The translations under genes and the position numbers were made by a program. A DNA stretch of 64,000 bases from DATFQE01 sp963739085. GTDB lineage: Bacteria > Actinomycetota > Thermoleophilia > Gaiellales > Gaiellaceae. Under the pieces are notes generated by a model. That model ran no database searches and was not told where the DNA came from. It was given only the letters and a program-made list of their open reading frames with translations. Positions 44,580 through 54,309 of the stretch are shown here, piece after piece. The DNA is taken from NCBI GenBank assembly GCA_963739085.1, contig CAVTZA010000023.1, positions 1 to 64,000 on the forward strand, written 5' to 3'. Position 1 is the first letter of the stretch. The number at the start of each line of letters is the position of its first letter.

Positions 44580-45346
44580 CGGCGGCCGAGCCCGTCCCGC
44601 GGCTGGAAGACCGGCGTCTGACCCGAGCGCTCCTTGCGGTTGAGCTCGGTGACGAGCCGGTACCGGTCGCCGCGGTAGGTCGATTGGACGAACTCGACGA
44701 TGTCGCCGGTCTGCGCGCGTGTCGTCCGTTCGAACAGGAAGGCGGGGGAGTGCAGCGGCACGCCCAGCGCGCCGGAGTCCTCCTCGTTGGTGACCGTCGG
44801 CTCGATCGTCTGGATGCCGCCGACGATCGTGATGCCGTAGCGCTGCTCCAGGAGCTCGTAGAACGAGCCCTGGTCCAGATCCTTGGGGGTGAGCCCAGGA
44901 ACGCGCGACTCCGGGACGTGGAGCGTCTCGATCGCCATCGTCTCCCCGTCCGCGAGCCGAAGCCGCTTCGCGACGACGATTCGCTCCGACGGCGAGACGT
45001 GGAGGCAGCGACCCAGGTAGGCGTCCGCCAATGTCGTGCTCAGCGAGAGCGTCTTGCTGCCGGGCCGCATGCCGCGGCGGCGCATCTCCTCGCTGAACGA
45101 GGTCATCGTCAGCTCCTGCGCGATCTTGGGCTCGCGCACGAACGTGCCGCTGCCTCGTCGGCGGTCGAGGAGTCCCTCGCGGACGAGCTCGTCGATGGCT
45201 GCCCGCACGGTCAAGCGCGAGACGTGGAGGTCGACGCTCAGCTGCCGCTCCGAAGGAATCGCCTCGCCCACGCCCAACCCTTCGATCAGGTCGACTACCC
45301 GATCGCGCGTCTGACTCTGCTTCGTCGTGCGCTGGGCGGTGCTCAC
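44576..45346 (-). CDS. GntR/HutC-family regulator, DasR-like
   Basis: 256-residue repressor. N-terminal winged helix (IPSERQLSVDLHVSRLTVRAAIDELVREGLLDRRRGSGTFV split over residues 30-72) and C-terminal UTRA effector domain (residues 95-245) that in DasR/NagR binds amino-sugar phosphates. Neighbours are all amino-sugar genes and a perfect DasR-type site occurs at 43501, so it probably represses this locus until GlcN6P or a related ligand builds up. GTG start, 6 bases after TACGAT. Confidence 0.88.
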   Translation of the reverse strand: MSTAQRTTKQSQTRDRVVDLIEGLGVGEAIPSERQLSVDLHVSRLTVRAAIDELVREGLLDRRRGSGTFVREPKIAQELTMTSFSEEMRRRGMRPGSKTLSLSTTLADAYLGRCLHVSPSERIVVAKRLRLADGETMAIETLHVPESRVPGLTPKDLDQGSFYELLEQRYGITIVGGIQTIEPTVTNEEDSGALGVPLHSPAFLFERTTRAQTGDIVEFVQSTYRGDRYRLVTELNRKERSGQTPVFQPRDGLGRR

Positions 45347-45352
45347 GGAGCG

Positions 45353-45420
45353 ATCGTATCCGCGCCGTGGCGACTGGTCAATACCAATCTGTTGTGTTTG
45401 CCACGGACCGGTACTACACT
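45353..45420. promoter_or_regulatory. divergent promoter region, gntR / murQ
   Basis: TACGAT on the minus strand (45353-45358) precedes GTG 45346 by 6 bases; TACACT on the plus strand (45415-45420) precedes ATG 45429 by 8 bases. The operator at 45375 lies between them. Confidence 0.55.
45375..45386. promoter_or_regulatory. dre-like operator between gntR and murQ
   Basis: TGGTCAATACCA shares TGGT-N4-ACCA with the sites at 43376 and 43501. It is at about -35 of murQ and just upstream of the gntR -10 box, so it can control both and give autoregulation. Confidence 0.65.
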
Positions 45421-45428
45421 AGCCCGTC

Positions 45429-46310
45429 ATGACTGTGGACGCCCGCGCGGAGGAGCCCGTCACAGAGCGACATCTCGAGGCGGCCACGGACCTCGATCTC
45501 CGTTCCACGCGCGAGCTGGTCGAGCTCATCAACGCCGAGGACGCCACCGTGGCCGGCGCGGTGCACGCAGCCGCCGAGCCGCTGAGCGTGGCCATCGAGG
45601 CGATCGTCGAGCGGCTGGAGCGCGGCGGCCGGCTCGTCTACGTGGGCGCCGGCACGTCCGGGCGCCTGGCGGCGGTCGACGCCTCCGAGTGCCCGGCGAC
45701 CTTCGGCGTCGCACCGGGCCGTGTCGTCGCGGTGGTCGCCGAGGACGAGCCGGTCGAGGACGACGGAGATGCGGGCGCCGAAGCGGTTGGCCGTGTCCAG
45801 GTCGGACCGCTCGATGCGGTCGTCGCGCTGTCGGCCAGCGGCCGGACTCCCTACATACTGGGCGCGTTGGACGCCGTCCGCGAGACCGGGGCGCTCACCG
45901 TGGGCGTCGTTTGTGTTCCCGAGGCGCCGCTCGCGCACGCCGTAGACCATGCCGTGACGATCGTGGTCGGGCCCGAGGTGATCGCCGGCTCCACCCGCAT
46001 GAAGGCGGGAACGGCCCAGAAGCTCGTGCTGAACACGATCTCGACCGTGACGATGGTCCGGCTGGGGAAGACCTACGGGAATCTCATGGTGGACCTGGTG
46101 GCAGGCAACGCGAAGCTGCGGGCGCGGGCCCGGCGGACGGTCGAGCTCGCCACGGGCGCGGCCGACGACGAAGTCGACGCGGCGCTGGAGGCGGCCGGCG
46201 GCAACGTCAAGGTCGCGATCGTCTCGCTGCTCGCCGGCGTCGACGCCGCGACCGCGCGAGAGCGGCTCGACAAAAACGGCGGCGTGGTCCGCCGGAGCCT
46301 CGCGGGATGA
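45429..46310 (+). CDS. murQ: N-acetylmuramic acid 6-phosphate etherase
   Basis: 293-residue SIS-fold lyase that splits MurNAc-6-phosphate into GlcNAc-6-phosphate and D-lactate. Signatures VGAGTSGRLAAVDASECP, SASGRTPYILGAL and GSTRMKAGTAQKLVLN are all intact, with the C-terminal helical motif EAAGGNVKVAIV. First gene of murQ-nagA-ATPase, with a leaderless -10 box and an amino-sugar operator. Shows that the locus handles cell-wall sugars rather than chitin alone. Confidence 0.94.
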   Translation: MTVDARAEEPVTERHLEAATDLDLRSTRELVELINAEDATVAGAVHAAAEPLSVAIEAIVERLERGGRLVYVGAGTSGRLAAVDASECPATFGVAPGRVVAVVAEDEPVEDDGDAGAEAVGRVQVGPLDAVVALSASGRTPYILGALDAVRETGALTVGVVCVPEAPLAHAVDHAVTIVVGPEVIAGSTRMKAGTAQKLVLNTISTVTMVRLGKTYGNLMVDLVAGNAKLRARARRTVELATGAADDEVDAALEAAGGNVKVAIVSLLAGVDAATARERLDKNGGVVRRSLAG

Positions 46311-47394
46311 GGCTCGGCGTCGAGGCCGCGCTCGTCGACGGGACGCTCGTCCCGGGCGACCTCGAGCTGGTCGACGGCGTGATCGGCGATGTCGCGCTGG
46401 GAAAGCGCGGCGCCGGCATCGCGGTCCCCGGCTTCGTCGACCTGCAGGTGAACGGGTTCGCCGGCGTCGACTTCTCCGCCGCGGACACAGCCGGCTACGT
46501 GCTGGCGGGTGAGGCGCTGCTAGAGACCGGCGTGACCGCGTTCCAGCCGACGATGATCACCGCGGGCGAGGACGAGCTCGTCGCCGCGCTGCACGAGCTG
46601 CCGGCCGACGGCGACGTCGGCCCGCGGATCCTCGGCGCCCACCTCGAGGGCCCGTTCGTCTCACCGCAGGCGCTCGGCGTGCATCCGGCGCGCGACCGGC
46701 GCGACCCCGACCTCGCGCTGCTCGACCGGCTGCTCGATGCCGGCCCCGTGGCGCAGATGACGCTGGCGCCCGAGCTGCCGGGTGCGCTCGAGGCCATCGA
46801 CGTCCTGCGCGAGCGCGGCGTCGTCGTCTCGCTCGGGCACTCGAACGCGACCGCAGCCGAGGCCCACGCGGCCTTCGACCGCGGAGCGCGAACCGTGACC
46901 CACCTCTTCAACGCGATGCGCCCGTTCGGGCACCGCGACCCGGGCATCGCAGGCGCGGCGCTCGCAAGGGACGATGTCATCGTGCAGCTGATCGTCGACG
47001 GGCACCACCTGGCCGACGAGGTGGCGCAGGTCGCATGGCGGGCGGCCCGGGGACGCGTTGCCCTCGTCACCGACGCCGTCTCCGCGACCGGCATCGGCGA
47101 CGGCAGCTACCGCCTGGGCAGCGTCGACGTCGAGGTGCGGGACGGGATCGCGCGCCGCGCGGACGGTGTCCTTGCAGGCAGTGTGCTGACGATGCTCGAG
47201 GCCGTCCGCAACCTCCACGCATTGGGCGCGCCGCTCACGGAGGCCGTGAGGGCGGCGAGCACCGTGCCGGCTCGCATCGCCGGGCAGCGACTCGGCCGCC
47301 TCGAGCCGGGCGCCCCGGCCGACGTGCTGATCCTGGACGACCGCCTCGAGCTGCGGGCCGTGTTCGTCCGCGGCAAGGAACGGGTGGCGGCCTG

Positions 47395-47395
<1 letters not shown>
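46307..47395 (+). CDS. nagA: N-acetylglucosamine-6-phosphate deacetylase
   Basis: 362-residue amidohydrolase removing acetate from GlcNAc-6-phosphate. Metal and catalytic motifs HLEGPFVS (Glu ligand), SLGHSNAT and VTHLFNAM (His ligands), IVDGHH and LVTDAVSATG (catalytic Asp) are present. ATG start overlaps murQ by 4 bases; the in-frame sequence upstream is a shadow of murQ. The product would feed the SIS deaminase at 43521. Confidence 0.94.
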
Positions 47396-48581
<1,186 letters not shown>

Positions 48582-48585
<4 letters not shown>

Positions 48586-49037
48586 CGAACCGCGGGCGCG
48601 AACGCGCGCACGGCGCTGTGCAGGCGCGACCAGGTCGCGTCGACGCCGCGCGACCCGCCGGGCGGGAACCATGCCACGAGCAGGTTCCGGTCGTAGACGG
48701 TCACTGCGATCCAGCCTCCGGCCCGGTCGGGCACCCAGCTGATCCCCCGCCGGTCCGGCTTGACGCCGTGGGTGAAGGTACGGCGCATCTGCTTCAGCTT
48801 GCGCGGGTTGAGCACGAAGAGCTGGAAGATGCCGAACCGCGCGGTGCGGGCAGGCCGCGTCTGGAGCGACTTGGCGTCCGGCGTCGAGGCGGCACGGAAG
48901 TCGACCAGGCGCAGGCCGGTCTGGGCCCGGAACGCCGACTTCGCCTGCGGGACCGAGAACGTGCGCAGCGAGCCCGCGTCGGCCGAGCCCGCGAGCGCCG
49001 CGAGCAGGACGACGACTGCGACGAGGGCCGACCTCAT
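48582..49037 (-). CDS. secreted hypothetical protein
   Basis: 151 residues with a signal peptide (1-21, ending SADAG) and a compact mature domain rich in Arg and aromatic residues (FGIFQLFVLNP, GISWVPDRAGGWIAVTVYDRNLLVAWFP). No family recognised. Its end overlaps the ATPase end by 4 bases (convergent) and its ATG overlaps the SDR stop by 4 bases, so it is co-transcribed with the SDR. Confidence 0.65.
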
Positions 49038-49694
49038 TGCGCCGTCCAGCCTCCGTCGACGGTCAGGACTGCGCCTGTGACGAACGGCGCCGTCGCGAGG
49101 TAGACGACCGCCTGGGCCACGTCCTCGGGCTTGCCGAAGTCGCCGGTCAGCGGCTGCAGCTCGGGCAGGCGGGCGCGGAGCCGGGCGTCCTCCTGCACGC
49201 GCCGGCTCATCGGCGTGTCGATCAGGCCCGGGCAGACGACGTTGCAGCGGATTCCCTCCTCGGCGTACGTGACCGCCATCGCGCGCGTCAGTCCTATCAG
49301 GCCGGCCTTCGAGGCCGCGTAGGCGTGGGTGGCGAAATCCTCGTCGCCGCCCACGAGCCCGAGCACAGAAGAGACCACGACGATCGCTCCCCCTCCGGCG
49401 GCGCGGAGCAACGGGATCGCGTGCTTGCACTGGAGGAAGGTGGCGCGCGAGATTCGTTCCGAGCACGGCGTCCCACGCTTCCTCCGTGCATGTATCGACG
49501 GGCCCGTCGCCGAGGCTGCGGCCGCTCACCCCGTGGGCGCAGACGAGCACGTCGAGGCGGTCGAGCCCGGCGAAGACCGCTGCGGGATCCTCCTCGGCTT
49601 CGAGCCCGGTGACCGAGAAGCCGGCGCCCTCGAGCGCGCTCACGGCGGCCGAGCCGATCCCGCCGGCTGAGCCGGTGACGACGGCGGAGGTCAT
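49034..49694 (-). CDS. SDR-family oxidoreductase, frame-shifted
   Basis: Short-chain dehydrogenase: VTGSAGGIGSAA cofactor loop, CAHGVSG, catalytic Ser in VVSSVLG, YAASK, PGLIDTPMS and the C-terminal TVDGGWTAQ. An extra base in the gcgcgcg run near 49447 separates ...AVLGTN-L from ATFLQCKHAIPLL; corrected length is about 219 residues. Similar enzymes act on sugars or sugar acids (gluconate/galactonate type), consistent with its neighbours. Confidence 0.82.
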
Positions 49695-49718
49695 GCGCGC
49701 GCGGTGATGATGACGCTC

Positions 49719-50330
49719 ATGGAAACGGCGGTCGATGGTATCCGCGCCCAGCGGCTCGTCGCCGTTCTACGGCGCGTCCGGGAGCCCGTAGCCGTCGTCG
49801 AGGAGCTCGTCGCCGCCGGCATCGGAGTCGTGGAGATCACGCTGGACTCGGACGACGCGCTCGGCATCATCGAGCGCCTGCGCGCGAGAGGCGACGTGAC
49901 CGTGCTCGCCGGGACGGTCCGAACCGCGGCCGACGCCGAGGCGGCGATCTCGGCCGGGGCGGAGGCCTGCGTCGCGCCGGGCCTCGTCGTGGAGATGGTG
50001 GAGGCGTGCGGCCGCCACGGCGTGCCTGCCATTCCCGGAACGCTGACGCCGACCGAGGTCGAGGCCGCGTGCGCGCTCGGCGTCGAGCTCGTGAAGCTGT
50101 TCCCGGCCGGAGCCGTCGGGCCCGCCTACGTGCGTGACCTGCTCGCGCCGCTCGCGGGCGTGGAGCTGCTCGTCACCGGCGGCGTCGACGCCTCGAACGC
50201 GGCCGCCTTCCTCGATGCCGGCGCGGCCGCGGTCGGCGTGGGCTCGGCACTCACGGGCGCCGACGATGTCGGCGCGGAGGCCCGAAGGCTGGTGGCAGCG
50301 GTCAGGGAGAGACCGGCTCGCCCTCGGTGA
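49719..50330 (+). CDS. KDPG/KDPGal aldolase-family protein
   Basis: About 203 residues, class I aldolase fold. Catalytic Glu in VEITLDS and Schiff-base Lys in VELVKLFPAG are present, along with GTVRTAADAEAAISAGA and TGGVDASNAAAFLDAGAAAVGVGSAL. Cleaves 2-keto-3-deoxy-6-phosphogluconate or an analogue, releasing pyruvate, so it fits sugar-acid degradation with the SDR and the dehydrogenase next to it. Starts at 49704 (GTG), 49707 and 49710 (ATG) are also possible. The 3' end overlaps the convergent gene by 29 bases. Confidence 0.85.
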   Translation: METAVDGIRAQRLVAVLRRVREPVAVVEELVAAGIGVVEITLDSDDALGIIERLRARGDVTVLAGTVRTAADAEAAISAGAEACVAPGLVVEMVEACGRHGVPAIPGTLTPTEVEAACALGVELVKLFPAGAVGPAYVRDLLAPLAGVELLVTGGVDASNAAAFLDAGAAAVGVGSALTGADDVGAEARRLVAAVRERPARPR

Positions 50331-51516
50331 CGACGTCGGCGAACTCGCCGGTGGCCTCGTCCTTGACGATGAGCTTGAGCCGGCCGTCGGGCATCTGCTC
50401 CTGCTTGATCAGCGTCTTGCCGTCCCACTCCCGCCGCGCGCGCGAGATCCGCCCGGTCTCGCCTCCGCGCCAGTCCTCGAGCTGCACGGGCTCCCAGGCG
50501 CGCGACTCGGCCGACCGGTAGCACGCGTCCATCACCGCGTTGACGACGTAGCCGTCGTAGAAGGTCTCCATCGGCTGGCGGCCCTCGTCCATGGCGTCGA
50601 ACATGTCGGCGAACATGTCGACGTAGCCGAGCTCGGCCAGCTCGTCGCCGACCGGAAACATCCAGCCGCTCGTCGTCTCCGCCTTCTCGGCGACGTAGCC
50701 GGCGCCCTCGCCCGAGGAGAACAGGTCGAAGCCGGTGCGCAGGAAGTGGTTCGTCCAGATCGTCCCCTCGGTGCCGGCGACCTCGTCGCGGAGGTCCATG
50801 CCGCCGCGGAAGGTCCACGAGACCTCGAACTGGCCGATGGCGCCGCTCTCGAACTTGATCAGCGCGATCGCGTTGTCCTCGGCCTCGATCGGGTGGACGA
50901 GCGTGTCCAGCCAGCACATCACCTCGACGGGCCGGTTCTCCTTGCCCACGAAGTTGCGGACGATCTCGATGCAGTGGCAGCCGAGGTCGACGATCGCGCC
51001 GCCGCCCGCCTGCTTGGCGTCCCAGAACCATGCGCTGTGCGGGCCGGGGTGCGTCTCGCGGGAGCGCGCCCAGGTGACGTCGCCGATCTGGCCGGCGCGG
51101 ACGGCCTGGACGGCCTTGAGCGTCTTCGGCGTGTAGACGAGGTCCTCGAGGTAGCCGGCGAAGACGCCGGCCTGCTCGACGGTGTCGAGGATCCGCTTCG
51201 CCTCGTCCGCGTTGCGGGCGAGCGGCTTCGTGCAGAGCACGCTCTTCCCGTGACGCGCGCAGAGCTCGACCGTCTCCTCGTGCAGGTGGTTGGGGAGGCC
51301 GATGACGACGGTGTCCGTGTCCGGATCTGCGACGGCCTCCTCGAGATCCGTCGTCCGGCGCGGGACGCCGAGCTGCTCGGCGAAGGCCTCGGCCCGCTCG
51401 GGCGAGCGCGAGTAGACCAGCTCGACCCGGTCGCGGGTCCGCTTTCCGTGGAGGGTCTGGGTGTAGAAGTGCCCGATCAGGCCCGTTCCGAGCATCGTCA
51501 CCTTGTGCCCGCTCAT
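50302..51516 (-). CDS. Gfo/Idh/MocA-family oxidoreductase
   Basis: 404-residue NAD(P)-dependent dehydrogenase. N-terminal Rossmann fold (MLGTGLIGHFY), VIGLPNHLHEE, the substrate/cofactor lysine in LCTKPLARN (usual EKP motif changed to TKP), and the catalytic-site stretch VDLGCHCIEIVRNF with a histidine. Family members oxidise sugars, inositols or related polyols. Good ribosome site (aggaggcg) before ATG 51516. Confidence 0.88.
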   Translation of the reverse strand: MSGHKVTMLGTGLIGHFYTQTLHGKRTRDRVELVYSRSPERAEAFAEQLGVPRRTTDLEEAVADPDTDTVVIGLPNHLHEETVELCARHGKSVLCTKPLARNADEAKRILDTVEQAGVFAGYLEDLVYTPKTLKAVQAVRAGQIGDVTWARSRETHPGPHSAWFWDAKQAGGGAIVDLGCHCIEIVRNFVGKENRPVEVMCWLDTLVHPIEAEDNAIALIKFESGAIGQFEVSWTFRGGMDLRDEVAGTEGTIWTNHFLRTGFDLFSSGEGAGYVAEKAETTSGWMFPVGDELAELGYVDMFADMFDAMDEGRQPMETFYDGYVVNAVMDACYRSAESRAWEPVQLEDWRGGETGRISRARREWDGKTLIKQEQMPDGRLKLIVKDEATGEFADVVTEGEPVSP

Positions 51517-51569
51517 GCCTCGCCTCCTCGGCTTGACGCCTTTCCGGACGCTCAGTAGCGTCCCAGCTT

Positions 51570-51585
51570 GTCTAAACGTCTATAC
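51570..51585. promoter_or_regulatory. 16-bp operator-like palindrome
   Basis: GTCTAAACGTCTATAC fits the symmetric pattern GTnTAnACGTnTAnAC with a central ACGT, as in LacI-type operators. It lies 6 bases before the SIS ATG and overlaps the presumed -10. Confidence 0.5.
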
Positions 51586-51591
51586 AGGTTG

Positions 51592-52431
51592 ATGGAAGCG
51601 GAATCTACCCCGATCGACGCGAGGAAACAGGCGAGCCGGTTCATCGAGGCCGCGGGCGAGCTGCTGCGGCGGATCGAGGAGACGCAGGCCGACGCGCTCG
51701 CCGCGGCCGCCGGGCTGTGCGCGGACGCGATCGCGCCCGGCGGGCTCGTCCACGCGTTCGGCAGCGGCCACTCGCGCATCCCGGTCGAGGAGCTGTTCCC
51801 GCGCTACGGCTCGTATCCGGGCTTCAACCCGATCGTCGAGCTGTCGCTGACCTTCCACACGCAGGTCGTCGGCGCCAACGGCCAGCGCCAGGCGATGTTC
51901 ATCGAGCGCGTCGAAGGGCTCGCCGAGACCATCCTCGAGAACTTCCGGCTCGAACCGCCCGACGCGATGATCGTCTTCAGCGTCAGCGGGCTCTCGGCCG
52001 TCCCGATCGAGATGGCGCAGGGTGCGCGCCGGCGCGGCCTGCCGGTGATCGCCGTCACATCGGTGGAGCATTCGCTTAGCGGCTCTTCCGGGCACTCGTC
52101 CGGCACTCGGCTGCTCGATCACGCGGACGTCGTCGTCGACCTCTGCACCCCTCCGGGCGACGCGCTGGTGCCGATCGACGGCCTCGACACCCCGGTGGGG
52201 CCAGGCTCCAGCATCGCCGCCGTCGCGATCGCGAACGAGCTCAAGGCGCGGACGGCGGCGCTGCTCGTCGAACGTGGCGCGATGACTCCGGTTCTGACGA
52301 GCGCTGCGCTCGTCGGGGCGGAACGGTCGCGTCAGCTGTTCGACGAGGCGTATGCCGAGCACGCGAGGCGTCTCGCCGCGGTGCTCGCCTCGTCCACAGC
52401 TCGAACGACAGCCAGAGAACGAGAAACGTGA
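51592..52431 (+). CDS. SIS-domain sugar isomerase-like protein (UPF0309 type)
   Basis: 279-residue protein of the SIS_2/UPF0309 group. AFGSGHSRIPVEELFPRYG is the phosphosugar-binding loop, VFSVSGLSAVPIEMAQGARR the second half, with TSVEHS and DTPVGPGSSIAAVAIANEL downstream. Likely an isomerase or binding protein for a sugar phosphate. I use ATG 51592 since the upstream TTG (51568) overlaps the operator. The last 190 bases overlap the opposite-strand gene. Confidence 0.82.
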   Translation: MEAESTPIDARKQASRFIEAAGELLRRIEETQADALAAAAGLCADAIAPGGLVHAFGSGHSRIPVEELFPRYGSYPGFNPIVELSLTFHTQVVGANGQRQAMFIERVEGLAETILENFRLEPPDAMIVFSVSGLSAVPIEMAQGARRRGLPVIAVTSVEHSLSGSSGHSSGTRLLDHADVVVDLCTPPGDALVPIDGLDTPVGPGSSIAAVAIANELKARTAALLVERGAMTPVLTSAALVGAERSRQLFDEAYAEHARRLAAVLASSTARTTARERET

Positions 52432-52990
52432 CGCCGAAGAGCACGGCGACCCTGATCAGGTCGGTCGAGCCTGAGCCGGCGCTGCTCGGCTCCGAGCCCA
52501 GCACGGGCGCGGGCGGGATGTCTGCCGGCAACGGATGCCCGCCGGCCCGGGCGAGCTGACGGGCTCCGGCGATCGCCGCCCGCGCGAGCGCATCGCCCTG
52601 CCGGCCCTGCGGCGGGTCGAGGCCCTGTGCGAGCGAGCGGGCCTCCGCGCGCGTCAGGTCCGGGCCCGATATGCCGAAGCCGAACGGCGTGACGATCAGG
52701 ACCGGCCCCCGCAGCGTGCTGCCGAGCTCGCCGCTCACGAACTCCGCGTACCGCTGCGGCCGCCGCAGCATCTGGGGGTCGTCGGTGAGGTCGTCCTCCG
52801 TCGCGACCAGCGCGACCTTGATCGGGTAACCGCGCCGCTCCGATGCCTGGAGGACGCCCAGCAGCTCGAGCTCGACTGCCTGGGACGGCCGGCTTGCGAA
52901 GGCCGGGTACAGCAGCTCGGCCTCGAGGTAGTGGCTCGCAGGGTCGCCGTGCCCGAGCGCGCTCCCCGGCGCAGCGAGCGCGACGAGCAC
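52241..52990 (-). CDS. secreted/membrane-anchored hypothetical protein
   Basis: About 249 residues: signal-like N-terminus ending ALGHGDPASH, a mature domain (IKVALVATEDDLTD, LRRPQRYAEFVSGEL, GPVLIVTPFGFGISG) resembling TPM-like extracytoplasmic proteins, and one helix (about 181-199) with a basic C-tail. Function unknown. The signal peptide is short if GTG 52990 is used; CTG 53020, just before the upstream stop, would give a full one (LARHRLAAVAVLVALAAPG). The tail overlapping the SIS gene is low-complexity, and the real end may be earlier. Confidence 0.6.
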   Translation of the reverse strand: MLVALAAPGSALGHGDPASHYLEAELLYPAFASRPSQAVELELLGVLQASERRGYPIKVALVATEDDLTDDPQMLRRPQRYAEFVSGELGSTLRGPVLIVTPFGFGISGPDLTRAEARSLAQGLDPPQGRQGDALARAAIAGARQLARAGGHPLPADIPPAPVLGSEPSSAGSGSTDLIRVAVLFGVTFLVLWLSFELWTRRAPRRDASRARHTPRRTADATVPPRRAQRSSEPESSRHVRRAAPPSAP

Positions 52991-53012
52991 GGCGACGGCT
53001 GCGAGCCGATGT

Positions 53013-54260
53013 CTAGCCAGTGACCTGCGCCTCGCTCTCGAGCGGTGCGTCGTCGACCACGGTGCTGTGCGGATGTCCCTTCCCGCCGCCCCGCAGCCCG
53101 AGCAGGTTCTGGAGGCTGATCTTGGCGTGGCGCAGCGACCGGCCGGGATCGCTGGCCGGGCCGGGCCCGCTGTCGCTCTCGACGATGTAGAACCGCGAGC
53201 CCTTCGCTCCGATCTCGTCGAAGAGCCGCTTGAAGCCGATCACGGCCGGGTCCGGGTCGACCGGATAGCCCTGGCCGATCGAGCCCTCGAGCGAATAGAT
53301 GGCGTCCACGAACGTCGGCGTTCGCTGGACGGTCTGCGTGAACGGGTTCGCCGGGGGCGCCGGCTGCGGGACGAGCCTGCTGCCGTCCTTGATGTGCCAG
53401 GCGAGGAGCCGTTTCTGGTTGCGGAAGAACCAGCCCGGGAGGTCGAAGATCGTCGCTGCCGTCGGCCCCGGGAAGCGCGCCCGGCCGGAATAGGCGTGGA
53501 AGATGTCGGGCTCGAACCACACCACGCTCGGATCCGTGTTCTCCGTGAACCAGTCGAGCCGGTGGACGGTGGACAGCTCCGGATGCGCCGGGTCGTTGAA
53601 GAACATGAAGTTGTTCTGCTCGGGGTGCAGGTAGTACCGCATCCCCTCGGCCGCGAGGGCAGCGCCGACGGTGTTGTAGTTCGCCGCCGCGGTCTGCCAG
53701 TTCGCGAGGAGATTCGCCGCCGCGCCGCCGACCGGGTCGCCGGCCGTGCCGATCATCGTGTGGCCGAGGGTGTGGGCGATGTCGATCTGCGCCTGGCGCG
53801 TCGTCGGATCCACCATCGTCGCCAGGCCGCCCGTGTGCGTGCCGGTGGACGCGAGCCCCGCGTTGTCGAGCGCGGTGCGGATCTCCGGGATCGTGATCGG
53901 GCCGTTGGCGCCCTGGTTGAAGCTGAAGAACTCGATTCCCCGGTAGCCGACCGACGCCAGGTACTCGAACACCGCGGCGAACCCGCCGGGCAGCGGCTCG
54001 AGCGGGCCGAGGTCGTTCGGGTCCTCGGGGAAGGTCGGGCCGCCCAGGCGACCCGTCACCGAGCCGTTCAGCCTCGTGATCGCGTCGCGGATCGAGAACT
54101 GCTGGACGCTCGACTTGCCGGGCGGGACGAGCCGTTCACCCGTTCCGTTCGGGCCGCTGAACGCCTGCGGCGCCCACGAGCCGAGGACGGTTATGCCTGC
54201 AGCCCCTGCCGCGGCCGTGCCGAGGAACTTCCTACGGCTGAGTGTCTCTTCCTTCGTCAC
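53013..54260 (-). CDS. Tat-exported TIM-barrel sugar epimerase/isomerase-like protein
   Basis: 415 residues. Twin-arginine signal SRRKFLG (residues 8-14) and a hydrophobic core to residue 35 indicate folded export. The barrel follows xylose-isomerase-like proteins: GYRGIEFFSF, TGTHTGG, YYLHPEQNNF, WFEPDIFHAY and AWHIKDGS, which supply Glu, His and Asp metal ligands. Export is unusual for an isomerase, but Tat-borne members occur beside ThuA-type genes, as here. GTG start with GGGAGGAGG. Confidence 0.85.
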   Translation of the reverse strand: MTKEETLSRRKFLGTAAAGAAGITVLGSWAPQAFSGPNGTGERLVPPGKSSVQQFSIRDAITRLNGSVTGRLGGPTFPEDPNDLGPLEPLPGGFAAVFEYLASVGYRGIEFFSFNQGANGPITIPEIRTALDNAGLASTGTHTGGLATMVDPTTRQAQIDIAHTLGHTMIGTAGDPVGGAAANLLANWQTAAANYNTVGAALAAEGMRYYLHPEQNNFMFFNDPAHPELSTVHRLDWFTENTDPSVVWFEPDIFHAYSGRARFPGPTAATIFDLPGWFFRNQKRLLAWHIKDGSRLVPQPAPPANPFTQTVQRTPTFVDAIYSLEGSIGQGYPVDPDPAVIGFKRLFDEIGAKGSRFYIVESDSGPGPASDPGRSLRHAKISLQNLLGLRGGGKGHPHSTVVDDAPLESEAQVTG

Positions 54261-54309
54261 GTGCCTCCTCCCTTCTCCGCCTCGTTCGAGGCGTCGTTGC
54301 CCTCGCGGC

